64,000 nucleotides of DNA, taken from contig JADJNS010000048.1 of the NCBI GenBank assembly GCA_016714225.1, forward strand, positions 1 through 64,000, read 5' to 3'. The DNA comes from Archangiaceae bacterium. Its GTDB lineage: Bacteria > Myxococcota > Myxococcia > Myxococcales > Myxococcaceae. This document shows, one piece after another, positions 47,211-57,707 of this stretch. The position numbers and the translations under genes were made by a program. Within the stretch, counting starts at the first letter, position 1. Every line of letters starts with the position of its first letter. The notes under the pieces are model-generated. The model made no database searches and was not told the origin of the DNA. It saw nothing but the letters and a program-made list of their open reading frames with translations.

Positions 47211-47846
47211 GTGCTCTCTGCTGCGCTGATGCTGATGCTGGGTGCCGAGCCGACGCTCGCCGAGCGCTTCGAGACCCGCCTGCGCGAGGGCTTCGGGCGC
47301 TGCGCCGGCATGCGCGTGACCACGGTGAGCGCCACGGTGCGGCTCGAGCTGCCTGCTCCGTGCCGGCTGGGCGACGGCCACACCGCCGGTGGCGTGCTCG
47401 AGGTGAAGCTCACGCCCCTCGACGCCCCGGTGCGCGAGCCTCAGCTGCGGGTGAGCTTCGTGGCGCGCCGCTTTCGCTTCGACCGCGTCGAGCTCGATGG
47501 CGCGCTCATGGAGGGCGAGCTGTCGGCCGACGGGCGCGACCTGAAGACGCTGCCGCGGGTAGACAAGCTCGCGACGCGCACGCTGCCGCCGGCTCCTGGC
47601 CCCCGGTGGGTCGAGTCGGCGCCGCCGCGCGACCATGCCTACGACCCCAGCGGCGATGCGGCCCGCGGGCTCGCGACGGTGCTCACCGCGACGCCAGAGC
47701 TCGTCGCCGGCGTCGGACAAGAGCTCGGGCGCGTGCTCGCCGAGGCCACGGTGAAGGGCGCTCCCGAGCTGGTCGCGGTCTGGGCGCTGGCGCTGCCCGG
47801 TGCGGTCGCCGATGCGGGGAGCGCGACGCTGCCCCTCAGCCGATGA
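47211..47846 (+). CDS. Hypothetical exported protein
   Basis: 211 residues from GTG 47211. A short hydrophobic start (LSAALMLMLGAEPTLAE) looks like a signal peptide with cleavage near TLA-E. Two cysteines (GRCAG and APCRL) could form a disulfide. No family recognised. The 3' end overlaps the convergent vWA-like gene by 11 bp. Confidence 0.65.
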   Translation: MLSAALMLMLGAEPTLAERFETRLREGFGRCAGMRVTTVSATVRLELPAPCRLGDGHTAGGVLEVKLTPLDAPVREPQLRVSFVARRFRFDRVELDGALMEGELSADGRDLKTLPRVDKLATRTLPPAPGPRWVESAPPRDHAYDPSGDAARGLATVLTATPELVAGVGQELGRVLAEATVKGAPELVAVWALALPGAVADAGSATLPLSR

Positions 47847-49249
47847 GCGCGCTCAAGAGCCCCTTGGTGAGGCCGGCCCAGCGCTCGGCGGCGGTGCCGG
47901 CGTCGAACACGGTGGGGCCGCCGCGCGTCGCGAAGGTGAGCGTGGGCGCCGCCGAGACGTTCACCGCCGCGCCGCGCCAGTAGCGGCCCTCGACGAGCGG
48001 CAGGTCTGAGGTCGAGATGACCACCACGTCGGCCCGCGGCCCGTGCCGGTCGCTCACCCGCGCGATGGCGGCCGGCACGCTCGCCACCTCTTCGAGCGTC
48101 AGGCGCCCGCGCTCTTGCCATTCGCGCAGCAACAGCGCCACCACGCCCTGCTCGGCCTGCAGCGGGTGCGCGTCTTTGCCGCGCACGAAGTACAGCTCGA
48201 ACGAGAGCGCCTCGTGCGAGAGCCAGCTCGACAGCTTGCGCACGCTCGCGGTCACCGAGCCCAGCGCCCACAAGAGCCGCTGGTGGCGCTCGCCCTCGTC
48301 GAGCAGCCGCGCGGCGTCGAGGGTGGCGTCGAGCACCACCGCCAGGGTGCGGCTCTTGCGCAGCGCCACCGACTCGTCGCGCGCGTAGTAGAGCAGCTCG
48401 CCCTCGACGAAGCGCACGTCGAACAGGTCGGGGCGATCGTCTTCCTCCATGTAGATGAGCTCGCTCACCACCATGCTCTCGGGGCTGCCCGAGTTCGAGA
48501 GCGACGACCAGCCGCCCACCGGCAGCGCCGACTCTTGCTCGAGCGCGGTGGGGGCCTCGCCCGCGCTCGGGGCCGGCGCCTTCATGCGCGAGGGCAGCCG
48601 CTCTTCGACCGACTGCGCCGCGTCGGCGAGCTGGCCCAGCGCCACCCGGGCGCCCAGCCCCTCGAGGGTGGTCACGTTCTCGAGCAGAAACACCTCGGCG
48701 TCGGACAAGAGCGTGCGCTCGCGGCGCGACGCCCGGGCCAGCGCCTCGAGCTGCTCGCCGAGCGCGGCGCACAGCTCGGGCTCGTCGGTCAGCGCGTGCA
48801 GCCCGTCTTCCATCACCTCGCCGGGGGTGCGCGACTGCAGCCGGCGCAGCGCCGCCTGGCTCAGGGCGCCCCGCCTGCGGCACCTGCAGCTTCTTCACCA
48901 GCCGCTCGACGAGCAGCCCCGCGCAGGCCGGCCGTGCGCCCACCGGCGCCGCCAGCCACGCCTCTTGCAGCTGCAGCCAGCGCCGGTCGGAGACCAGCCG
49001 CGCCAGCAGGTGGTCTTCGTAGCCGCGCAGCGCCTGGCTGAGCTCGGCCGAGTGCCGCAGCGTCGACGGCACCAGCCGCTCGCCCGAGAGCAAGAGCGAG
49101 AGGTCGAGCGCGAGGGTGGGCAGCTCGAGGTCGGGCAGCTCGACCAGCGCGGCTTGAAGCCCCAGGGTGCAGGGCACGAAGTGCGAGGGGGTGGCGACCT
49201 GCGGGCGTGAAATCGCCACCGACGCGGCGAGCAGCGTGTCGGGGCTCAC
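47836..49249 (-). CDS. vWA-like protein of the MoxR ternary operon (frameshift near 48885)
   Basis: The N-terminal part runs from GTG 49249 (SPDTLLAASVAISRP) to about 48885. It then continues one base over as GALSQAALRRLQS through the vWA-like C-terminal domain to 47836. The apparent +1 shift is at a GGGG run, so one extra G in the sequence explains it. The corrected product is about 470 residues. The C-terminal ~200 residues have a degenerate vWA metal site (LAVVLDATLDAARLL in place of DxSxS) and VVVISTSDLPL. It should partner the MoxR ATPase, whose stop overlaps this start (GTGA). Confidence 0.75.
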
Positions 49250-50283
49250 TGCAGGCCCAGCAGGCGCGGCACCTTCTCTTCGAGCAGGTCGATTTCTTCG
49301 CGCGTCTCGCCCAGGTGCATCAAGAGCCGCAGGTCTTCGCGCTCGACCGCGCCGCCATGAAAAATCCACGCGCGGGTGCGCAGCAGGCGGTACAGCTTGA
49401 TGAGCTTGCGGTCAGAGACGAACACCTCGTCTTCCCGCTGCAGCGTGCGCACCACCCGGCGAAACTCGCGCAGCACCTCGTCGCGGAAGAAGCGCTCGCG
49501 GTCGCGCGGCTCTTTCTGCGCCATCAAGAGCGAGAGGTAGCGGTGCGCCTTCAAGAAGTCTTCGAGCGAGGCCAGGTTCTCGACCCACGGCTTCTGCTGC
49601 AGGTCTTTGGCGACCTGCGAGTCGAGGCCCGAGTCGAGCAGCTCGACGAAGTGGGTCTCTTGCACCGGGCGGCAGGCGGCCTTGAGGCAGAAGCGGTCTT
49701 TGAGCGCGCCCAGCTCGCTGTGCTCGGGCACCTCGTTGGTGGCGGCGAACAGAATCTTCAGCCGCACCGGCACCGGCACGCCGTCTTGGTAGAACTTGCG
49801 CTCGTTGATGACGGTGAGCAGCGAGTTGAGAATCGCCGACGACGCCTTGAACACCTCGTCGAGGAACACCAGCCGCGCGGTGGGCAGCTTGCCCTGCTCG
49901 CGCCGCAGGTAGCGGCCCGAGCGCAGCTCGTTGATGTCGATGGGGCCGAGAATCTCTGAAGGCTCGGTGAAGCGGGTGAGCAGGTACTCGAAGTACTCGG
50001 TGCCGGCGAGGCCGATGGCGTCTTTGAACTTCACCACCAGGTCGCTCTTGGCGGTGCCCGGGGGCCCGACCAACAGCAGCGGCTCTTGCGCGGCGGCGGC
50101 CACCGTCATCAGGTCGATGAGCGGCTGCTTGTCGACGAAGTGCCGGCCCAGCGCGAGGCGAAAGCGGTTCAGCCGATCGCGCAGACCCTGACTCTCGGCC
50201 TGCAGCTGCTGCAAGGTGAGGTCGTTGACTGCGTCGAGGGTGTCGGTGCGGGGCGGGAGCTTCGTCACGGCGGGGCTCTTCAT
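49246..50283 (-). CDS. MoxR/RavA-type AAA+ ATPase
   Basis: 345 residues from ATG 50283, which has GAGGA six bases upstream. Walker A GPPGTAKS (73-80), Walker B LVFLDE (138-143), sensor 1 AATNE and an arginine-finger region (LKDRFCLK) are complete. The insert and spacing match MoxR/RavA AAA+ proteins, which work with vWA partners to remodel proteins. Flanked by the vWA-like gene downstream and the large partner gene 16 bp upstream. Confidence 0.95.
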   Translation of the reverse strand: MKSPAVTKLPPRTDTLDAVNDLTLQQLQAESQGLRDRLNRFRLALGRHFVDKQPLIDLMTVAAAAQEPLLLVGPPGTAKSDLVVKFKDAIGLAGTEYFEYLLTRFTEPSEILGPIDINELRSGRYLRREQGKLPTARLVFLDEVFKASSAILNSLLTVINERKFYQDGVPVPVRLKILFAATNEVPEHSELGALKDRFCLKAACRPVQETHFVELLDSGLDSQVAKDLQQKPWVENLASLEDFLKAHRYLSLLMAQKEPRDRERFFRDEVLREFRRVVRTLQREDEVFVSDRKLIKLYRLLRTRAWIFHGGAVEREDLRLLMHLGETREEIDLLEEKVPRLLGLQ

Positions 50284-50299
50284 ATCGCATTCCTCGCCG

Positions 50300-53200
50300 T
50301 TAGCCGCCGGTCGCTTCCCGGTGAATACGTCGGCGCACCCGGTGTTCATCTTCTTCCAGGAAGGTGCGGGTGACCTCGGACAGGGTGAGGTCTTCGCCGA
50401 CGTGGCCTACCGCGATGACGTCGGCGAGCTCGACGATCGACAGGCACAGGTAGTCGTTCAGGTGCATGTCGTTGAGCCACGGCAGCGGGGCAATCAACCG
50501 CCGCAGCCCGGGCAGGGCGAAGTCGGCGGGGCCCATCGCCAGCGCGCGCGCGGTGACGCGGGCGAGGCGGGTGACGTCACCGGTGAGGCGGCGCATCATC
50601 GGGCTGGTCTCGCTCGAGAGGTGCTTGATGGCCTCGTCGATGGCCGGCGAGGCGAGGTCGGTGCGGCCCAGGTAGGCGAAGCCTCCGGCGATGGCCACCC
50701 GCGCCATCAGGTGGTCGCGGTTCTCGCCTTTGAAGGCGGCGGTGGCGCGCGAGAGCATCGCGTTCGCCTCGTCGCGCAGGCCCACCCGGCGCAGGGTGCG
50801 CACGCCCGACGCGAGCAGCTGCGCGGGGCCGATGAGGTCGGGCTCGAGGTCAGACCCGGCGGCGCCCGGCACCGCCAGCTCGACCATCAGCGAGCCGATG
50901 CTCGAGACCAGCTGCTTGACCAGGTCCGAGCGGCCGAAGTGGCCGGCGATCTTCACCGTGTCTTCGAGCACGTGCGCGCGCAGCCGCGGCGGCAGCGACT
51001 GGGCCGAGACGATGAGCCGGGTGAGCAGCGGCAGCGCGCCCGACTCGGGCAGCAGCATCAAGAAGTCGAGCAGCCCGTCGGCCACCCGCGCGCGCTCTTC
51101 GGCGGGCAGCTGGCTCGACTCGGTGGCCGCCAGCCGCTGCTCGATGGCGCGGGCGAGCTGGTTCAGGTCGGTGATTTCGCGCAGCGCGCTCAGGTCTTCG
51201 CCCTGCACCCGGCCGGTGGCGTGCACGAAGCTCCAGGCGGCGGTGATGTGCTCGTGCGGCTCGAGAATCAGCGACCGCATGCGCACCCGGTCGAAGTTGT
51301 AGCGGTCGTCGCGGCCCATGGCGTTGCGCTCGGCGGCGAAGTCGGGGGGCAGCGGCGCGTCGTGAGAGATGCCCTCGGCGGCCTGGGCGATGCGCGCGCG
51401 GTACAGCCGCACCAGCGCGGCGTTCACCGGCAGGTTCAGGTCGAGCGCCTTGACCGCCTCGTTCTCGAGCTCGCGGGCGCGCGCCACGTGGCCGACCCGG
51501 GCCAGGGCCCAGGCGAAGGTGATGCGCACGTAGGCGCGGGTCAGCGGCCAGGGCACCTCGACCAGCGAGCGCTTGCGGGGCGTCTCTTCGAACGCCTTGA
51601 GCATCTCTTCGAGCTGGGTGACCACCCGGTCGACGCGGGCGGCGTCGCGCGAGGTGCCGGGGCCGACGCTGCGCACGAAGCGGGGCACGTCGCGCTCGAG
51701 CGAGAGGCCGCGGCGCAGGCGGGCCAGCACCCGGTCGCGCGCGCGCGCGAGGCTCAGGCTGTCGCCGCCGGCGATGCGCGAGAGCGCCACCCGCCCCAGC
51801 CACAGCGAGCGCACGTCGAGGTTGTCGTCGTGGCGGTCGAGCCAGGCCTGGGCCTGCTGCTGCCGGGCGCGCGCCGAGGCGTCTTTCTGCAGCGCGAGCG
51901 TCATGAGCTGGGCCACCACCGCGCGGGTCTGCGCCTCGCTGGGGGTCTGCAGCTCGAGCAGCACCGGCAGGCTCGAGCCGGCGGCCTGTGCCCAGCGCTG
52001 CGCGAGCGCGGCGGCGTCGGCCTCGCGCACCTCCCACATCGCGTGCGACCACGACAGGCCGGCCTCCCGCTCGCGCGAGAGCGCCAGGTAGAGCTGCGCC
52101 AGGCGCGACCACGACGAGATGCGCTCGGGGGCATCGGCGGTGGTGTCGAGCGCGAGAAAGGCCGCCTCTTCGGCGGCGAGTCGCTCTTCGACCTCGGCGA
52201 TGGGGCGCGGCACCGACTCGGTGGGCGGCAGCGAGAGCGACTGCGCGGCGGGGCCCTTGGGCACCTCGGGCTTGGCGGTGGCCCGGCGCGGGCATGCGCC
52301 GCGGGCGCGGCAGCTCGTCTTCGAGGGGGGCCTCGTCTGAGCCGCGGGCGCGCGCGGTGGCGCTGGCGGTGGGGGTGGGGCCCTCCCACTGCTGAAAGTC
52401 GAAGGTGGTCGATTGAATCCACGCGTCGAGCGCAGGCGCGCTGGTGTCGATGACGTAGTCGACCCAGTCGCTCAGGGGGCGAAACGCGCTCTCGGCGATG
52501 CACTGGCGGGCGATGAGGCCGTCTTTCGGCTCGAGCCACACCACCGTCTCGGAGTCGGGCGAGAGCCACTCGCGCAGCCGCTCGCGCGAGAGGGGCGGCT
52601 CGAGGGCGGTACCGGCTGGAGCGAAGAGGTTGGGCAGCTCGGCCACGCGCGCGAAGCCGTCGCCGGGCAGCGCGGCGACCGTCTTCTCGCGGCCGGTGCG
52701 CACCTTGAGCAGCACCAGCGGGCCGGCCACCGCGAAGAGAATGCCGTCGAGGGTGGCCTCGGGCGCGCTCTTCACCAGCGACTCGACCGCGGCGGCGCCC
52801 TCGCGCACCACCCACAGCGAGACCTCGTCGGCCCGGGCGGTCGAGAGCAGGCGCAGCTTCACCGCGAGCCGCGGCGGCTCGGGCTCGGCCGCGTGCGGGG
52901 TGGCGGTGGGGAGCTCGGCGGGGAAGACCAGCTGGTCGAGCGCGGTGTAGGGGCCGTCGGCGAGGGTCTCGAAGCGGCCGTCGCCGTGCACCAGCAGCGC
53001 GCCCGAGTCGGGGCGCTCGAGGCCCGCGGTGAGCGGGTGGTGCCAGCCGAGCTGTACCCAGACGCCCTCGGTCTCGCTGGGGGCGAAGACCTTCAGCCGC
53101 TCGCGCGGCTCGGCGGCGCGGGCCACCACGAAGAACGGCGCCTCGCGCACCCGCACCAGGGCGCGGCCGTGCTCGAGCATGCGCAGCTCCTGGCGGTCGC

Positions 53201-53570
53201 AGCCCAGCCTGAGCAGCTCGCCGCACAGGGGCAGCAGGCGCTGGGCGTCTTCGACCAGAAAGAGCACGAGCGCGGGCACCTTGTCGGGGTCGCCCACGAA
53301 GGTGGGCTTCAGGGCCGCCGCCCAGCACGAGGCGTCGTTCAGCGCGCCGGTGGTGGGCCGCTCGGTGACGCCGGCGAGCTCGAGGTCTTTCTTCTTCTGG
53401 GGCCCCAGGGCGACCGCGGGCTCGAGCTCGAGCTCTCCATGGGGGGTGCGGCGAAACCGCACCGCGCCGCGCTGCACGTTCTGGGGGACCATGCCGGCTC
53501 GCAGGGCTGCGACCAGCGCTTCATCGGAGGGGAAGACGAGTGCCACTTTCGGGCGCGAGCGTACTCGCAT
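50300..53570 (-). CDS. Large partner protein of the MoxR-vWA operon (frameshift near 52290)
   Basis: About 1090 residues after correcting one +1 shift at a C/G run near 52290 (frame ending DEAPLEDELPRPRR joins the frame VPKGPAAQSLSLPP). The N-terminal ~430 residues are strand-rich (KVALVFPSDEALVAALRAG, later FLVEDAQRLLPLCGELLRLG). The C-terminal ~650 are helical and TPR-like. Gene order with MoxR and vWA suggests the beta-propeller (bpX) component of the MoxR-vWA ternary systems, but I cannot assign the propeller by eye. ATG 53570 is chosen; GTG 53546 is an alternative. Confidence 0.65.
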
Positions 53571-53961
53571 TCGCGCGGGGTGGGAGCGCGCGCGCGGGAG
53601 AGAAAACCAAAGGCGGCTGAAGGTTGCCCACGTTGGTCGTCGACCAAGACATTTGTCGCCGGTCGGCGCGTGCAGACCCGATGGCCGAGATCGCAAGGCG
53701 GCTTTGTTTTCTGCGGCTCAATTGCGCAGTGGAGCACCCTCGCTGACCCTCAATGTGAGCGGGAAAGTGACGCGATCTCGCGACGTCGCAGCGCGGTGAC
53801 GCCCGCTGCGTGCTCCACGTGTTCTCCAAAAACACAACGCGCCTGCTTCGCGGCGGATCATTGCGGGCAGCAAGGTGCGGAACTCGTTCGAGCACGCGTG
53901 AACGAGCGCGTACGGCCCTGAACTCGCAAGGAGTCGAGGCACCTTTTTGGAGGTCACACGC
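53571..53961. promoter_or_regulatory. Divergent intergenic region with a 15-bp dyad
   Basis: 391 bp between the MoxR operon and the metallophosphatase gene. TTGGTCG-T-CGACCAA at 53633-53647 is a perfect 7-bp dyad, a good operator candidate about 63 bp from the leftward start. A strong ribosome-binding site GGAGG precedes ATG 53962. No other gene is supported. Confidence 0.4.
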
Positions 53962-55467
53962 ATGCTTCGTCGCCCCCGTTTTCCTCGTTTTCCCCTCTGG
54001 GCCGGTATGTTTTGCCTCGCGCTCATCTCGGGCTGCCTCGCGATCGACGACGTCGAGCCCGAGGGCACCGGCAATGACGATGTCGACAGCGACGGGCTCG
54101 ACAAGCTCGACGACGCGCTCGCGATTCCCTACGCGAACGTCTACCCGGCAGACGACACGTACGCCGACTCGGCGAACCCCAACAAGGCGCTGGGCAGCTC
54201 GAAGATTCTCGGCGTCGACGCCGCGCCGAAGCGCGCCGCGTTTCTCAAGTTCGACGTGAAGGTGGTGCCGCCGGCCGCCAAGGTGAAGCAGGCGCTGCTG
54301 CGAATGTACGCGTACAACGGCAGCCCGCAGGTGCAGGGCCCCTCGGTCTACCAGGTGAGCAACAGCTGGAGCGAAGACACCCTCACCTGGAACCGCAAGC
54401 CGGCGCGCATCTCGAGCACCACGCTGGACCACGACGGCAAGGTGCCAGTCGGCAGCTGGGTCGAGCTCGACGTGACCGACGCGGTGAAGGGCAACGGCGT
54501 GGTGTCGTTCGAGGTCGCGCAGATCGGCACCAACGGCAACTACTTCCGCTCGAACAACGACTCGGTGAACCGGCCGCGATTGACCGTTCGCCTCACCCCG
54601 AGCGTGGGCCCGAACGGCGGCAAGGTCGACCTGATGAGGTTCATCGTCACCGGCGATACGCGCCCGGGCAAGGTGAACGACACCAAGAAGTACCCGACGG
54701 CCATCATCAAGGCGATCGCTGATCAGGCGAACCTGCAGAAAGCGCAGTTCGCGCTCGACGTCGGAGATCACTTCTACGCCAACACCGCGAAGGCCGCCGA
54801 CACCCAGATGGACTACTACGACAGCGCCATCTCGCGGTTCCGGGGCACGTGGTTCCTCACCATGGGCAACCACGAGTGCATGAGCAGCGGCGACAACTGC
54901 GCGAGCGACGGCTCAGGAGGCGACCCGCTCAACACGCGCTACCTGAAGTCGGTGAAGAGCCGCCTCGACAAGTCGAAGCCCTACTACACCGTCGACGTCG
55001 GCACGCGGTACGGCATCGCCCGCTTCATCTTCATCGCCGACAACGCGAACCGCCTCGGCGAGCAGGACGATTGGCTTCGCCGTGAGCTCGCGAAGGCCGA
55101 CGACCCGGCGAACAACATCAAGTACACGATTCCGGTGCGGCACCACCCGTCGTGGGACCCGGCCGAGAAGTGGGCGTCGAACATTCTGCGAGAGAAGACG
55201 GCTGCCGGAGCGCTCAAGCACAAGATCGACCTGCTGCTGACCGGGCACTACCACAGCTACCGGCACCCGAACGCGAGCGTGAGCGACCTCGCGCCCCGCG
55301 AGCTGGTGGTCGGTATCGGCGGCGCGCCCGCTTCCTTCTACGGCTACGCGCTGGTCGAGCAGATGGGCCCCGGCGCTCACGAGAAAGAGCTGCGCGTCAC
55401 CATGTACGAGAACGGCAGCCCGCCGGTGCAGAAAGACCAGTTCTACGTGAAGCCGCTGCGGCCCTGA
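53962..55467 (+). CDS. DNRLRE-domain metallophosphatase lipoprotein
   Basis: 501 residues from ATG 53962, ten bases after GGAGGT. Lipoprotein signal with ALISGC. Residues about 60-210 form a DNRLRE carbohydrate-binding-like domain (ADDTYADSANPNKALGSS, LTWNRKPA). Residues about 225-470 are a calcineurin-like phosphoesterase: GDTRPG, DVGDHFY, GNHECM, and late HHPSW and GHYHSY carry the metal ligands. It is an envelope-attached phosphoesterase that may bind glycan. A Ca-like acidic stretch (GNDDVDSDGLDKLDDAL) precedes the first domain. Confidence 0.9.
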   Translation: MLRRPRFPRFPLWAGMFCLALISGCLAIDDVEPEGTGNDDVDSDGLDKLDDALAIPYANVYPADDTYADSANPNKALGSSKILGVDAAPKRAAFLKFDVKVVPPAAKVKQALLRMYAYNGSPQVQGPSVYQVSNSWSEDTLTWNRKPARISSTTLDHDGKVPVGSWVELDVTDAVKGNGVVSFEVAQIGTNGNYFRSNNDSVNRPRLTVRLTPSVGPNGGKVDLMRFIVTGDTRPGKVNDTKKYPTAIIKAIADQANLQKAQFALDVGDHFYANTAKAADTQMDYYDSAISRFRGTWFLTMGNHECMSSGDNCASDGSGGDPLNTRYLKSVKSRLDKSKPYYTVDVGTRYGIARFIFIADNANRLGEQDDWLRRELAKADDPANNIKYTIPVRHHPSWDPAEKWASNILREKTAAGALKHKIDLLLTGHYHSYRHPNASVSDLAPRELVVGIGGAPASFYGYALVEQMGPGAHEKELRVTMYENGSPPVQKDQFYVKPLRP

Positions 55468-55479
55468 GCCTCTGGCCGG

Positions 55480-56322
55480 CTAGCTCTCGATGCCGGTCTC
55501 GAGCGTCTCGAGGAACTTGAGCCACAGCCCGCTGACGATGAGCGCGCAGTAGGTGAGCAGCACCACCTGCCCGACGCCCAGCAGCGCTTCGCGCAACCGA
55601 GCGAAGCGCTGCGGCGGCCGGGCGCGCAGGTAGACGCCGTTCGCCCAGAGCAGCGCGAGCGCCCCGAGCGCGAAGACCCGCACCGCGAGCGCCGCCTCGG
55701 CAGGCTGCGCGAGCGACGCGAGCAAGACCACCCCCAGCACCGGCAGCGGGTAGGTCACCTCTTCCGGAGGCGGCCAGAAGCTGGCCTTGGCGCGACGCAC
55801 CAGCCAGGCGCGCAGCGCGGTGAACGCGAGCAGCACCCCCACCGCCGCCAGGAACACCAGGAAGAGGTAGTACTCGCGCCGCACGTCATCGAGGCCCTTG
55901 CGCGCGAGGTACCGCCACTTCGGGTCGGGGCTGCTCGCGTGCTTCTTGTAGATTTCGAGCGGCCACTTGAAGTGCAGGTGGCCCAGCTCGAGCGTCGCCA
56001 GCGCGAGCTCGCTCTCGGTCGCGAGGTCGGTGTCGGGGTGCTCGGCGGCGACGCGGTGAAACAGCTCGACCGCGCGCGGCTCGTCGCCCTTCCACAAGAG
56101 CAGCTTCGCCATCCACACCTGGCCGCGGGGCACATCGGGGTGGGTGGGGTGGGCTGAAATCCACCTTTGCATCTGCTCGACCAGCGTCTGCTGCTCGCCT
56201 TCGCCGCCCGAGTTGACGATGGCCTCGAATGCGGCGTCGGCGTCTGCGTCGGGCTGTGCCCCCGCGGTCGACGACGCGACGCTCGCGGCGACCAAGAGGG
56301 CAAAGGTGGCCGAGCCCTTCAC
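55480..56322 (-). CDS. Exported TPR-like membrane protein, last gene of the radical SAM operon
   Basis: 280 residues from GTG 56322, which overlaps the radical SAM stop (GTGA). Signal peptide (FALLVAASVASSTAGAQ), a helical TPR-like part (about 30-125; AVELFHRVAAEHPDTDLATE), then three or four membrane spans. No family recognised. Probably works with the radical SAM enzyme at the membrane. Confidence 0.75.
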   Translation of the reverse strand: MKGSATFALLVAASVASSTAGAQPDADADAAFEAIVNSGGEGEQQTLVEQMQRWISAHPTHPDVPRGQVWMAKLLLWKGDEPRAVELFHRVAAEHPDTDLATESELALATLELGHLHFKWPLEIYKKHASSPDPKWRYLARKGLDDVRREYYLFLVFLAAVGVLLAFTALRAWLVRRAKASFWPPPEEVTYPLPVLGVVLLASLAQPAEAALAVRVFALGALALLWANGVYLRARPPQRFARLREALLGVGQVVLLTYCALIVSGLWLKFLETLETGIES

Positions 56323-57473
56323 GCCCCCGCCTCGGCGCGGTGCGCGCGCACGCGGGGGCAACCCGGGTCGGGCTGCCACCAGTCTCCGGCGGCCTTGGCC
56401 ACCACCCGGCACCCGCCTTTGCACAGGCTCAGGTACTCGCAGCTGCGGCACGGCTCGGGGGCTCTGGCGAGGTAGCCCCGGAAAGCAGAGAACCCGCCGT
56501 CGAACGCGCGGCGGGTGGCGTCGGCGTCGAAGATGCTGCCCTCGTTGGGACCGCCGAACGAGCAGCCGGTGAGCGCGCCGTCGGGCATCACCGAGGCGAG
56601 CAGGTTGCCGCCCTCGCAGCCGACCACGCCGAAGAAGCGCGCCACCGCCAGCGACGGGCGGTGCCAGAACACCATCGGCGCGAACGAGCAGTCGAGCTTG
56701 ATGCGCATCAGGTGCCGCAGCGTGAGCCACTGCGCCTTGGGGAAGATGCCGCGCGCCTGCTCGGGGGTGAGGTCTTCGTCGGCCCACGTCGCCAGCCCCC
56801 GCCCCGACGGCTTGAAGCGCAACAGCTCGACCTCGTTGAGGCGCAGCTTTCTGGCCAGCGCGACCACGCGGCCGAGGTTCGGGTACGAGCGCCTCGACAC
56901 CACGCAGTTGATGCCCACTTCCTTCTTCACTGCGCGCAACAGCCGCAAGGCGCGCTCGGCGCGCGCGAAGCCGTTGAAGCCGCGCGCCTGCTCGTAGTCT
57001 GCGCCGACACCGTCGACGCTGACGTTGATCTGCCCGAACACCTTGCACCGCTCGGCGATGGCGGGCGTGAGGCCCAGGCCCGCAGTGGTGAGGTTGGGGA
57101 GAATGCCCACCCGGCGCGCGTGCTCGGCCACCTCGAAGAGGTAGTCGAGCTCGAGCGCCTCACCGCCGCCCAGCGCCACGTGAAATACGCCGTGCGCCGC
57201 GAGGCGGTCGAGCGCCGCCTTGGCCTGCTCGAGCGACATGGCGGGCCCGTTGGGGGTGGCGTCGACGTAGCAGCTCTTGCAGCCGGCCGAGCACTGCCGC
57301 GAGATGACCAGGTGCACCTCGGTCGGTGCCGAGAGCGCGTCGCGCGACGGGCCGCTCCAGCGGCTGCTGGCGGCGATACCGAGCAGCCGCATCATCGCCC
57401 GGTTCACCGAGACGAGCGCGCGGGGCCGCTCGAGCGACACGATGCCGCCGAACCACTCGGCGCGAACCTTCAC
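56319..57473 (-). CDS. Radical SAM/SPASM protein
   Basis: 384 residues. The 4Fe-4S cluster ligands are Cys61, Cys65 and Cys68 (CSAGCKSC). GGGEAL and the downstream barrel fit radical SAM enzymes. The C-terminal SPASM-like region has CSFGG and CRSCEYLSLCKGGC, ligands for auxiliary clusters. Enzymes of this type often modify ribosomal peptides or cofactors (PqqE-like), but no precursor peptide was found nearby except the small 74-residue neighbour, which is a membrane protein. Overlaps the upstream gene by ATGA. Confidence 0.9.
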   Translation of the reverse strand: MKVRAEWFGGIVSLERPRALVSVNRAMMRLLGIAASSRWSGPSRDALSAPTEVHLVISRQCSAGCKSCYVDATPNGPAMSLEQAKAALDRLAAHGVFHVALGGGEALELDYLFEVAEHARRVGILPNLTTAGLGLTPAIAERCKVFGQINVSVDGVGADYEQARGFNGFARAERALRLLRAVKKEVGINCVVSRRSYPNLGRVVALARKLRLNEVELLRFKPSGRGLATWADEDLTPEQARGIFPKAQWLTLRHLMRIKLDCSFAPMVFWHRPSLAVARFFGVVGCEGGNLLASVMPDGALTGCSFGGPNEGSIFDADATRRAFDGGFSAFRGYLARAPEPCRSCEYLSLCKGGCRVVAKAAGDWWQPDPGCPRVRAHRAEAGA

Positions 57474-57694
57474 GGCGCTTTCCCGGTGCTGGGGTCGCCC
57501 GCGCTGCCGTGCGGCTCGAGCTTGCCGCGGGCGCCCCGCAGCCAGGCCGAGAGCATCAGGGTCGCCACCATCACCGCACCACTGCCGAACAGCAGGTACG
57601 TCACGTCGACGCCGAGCGAGCTCGAGTTGGGGTTCACACCGAAGCGCACGCCCAGAATTCTCGGCGCCGCGTCGTCATCGTTCTTTGAAGACAT
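57470..57694 (-). CDS. Small single-span membrane protein
   Basis: 74 residues with one membrane span (VTYLLFGSGAVMVATLMLSA) flanked by a polar N-terminus with Asp-rich stretch (SSKNDDD) and a basic/Gly-rich end. No family recognised. Translationally coupled to the radical SAM gene. Confidence 0.7.
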   Translation of the reverse strand: MSSKNDDDAAPRILGVRFGVNPNSSSLGVDVTYLLFGSGAVMVATLMLSAWLRGARGKLEPHGSAGDPSTGKAP

Positions 57695-57707
57695 CAGGCG
57701 GCGCAGC

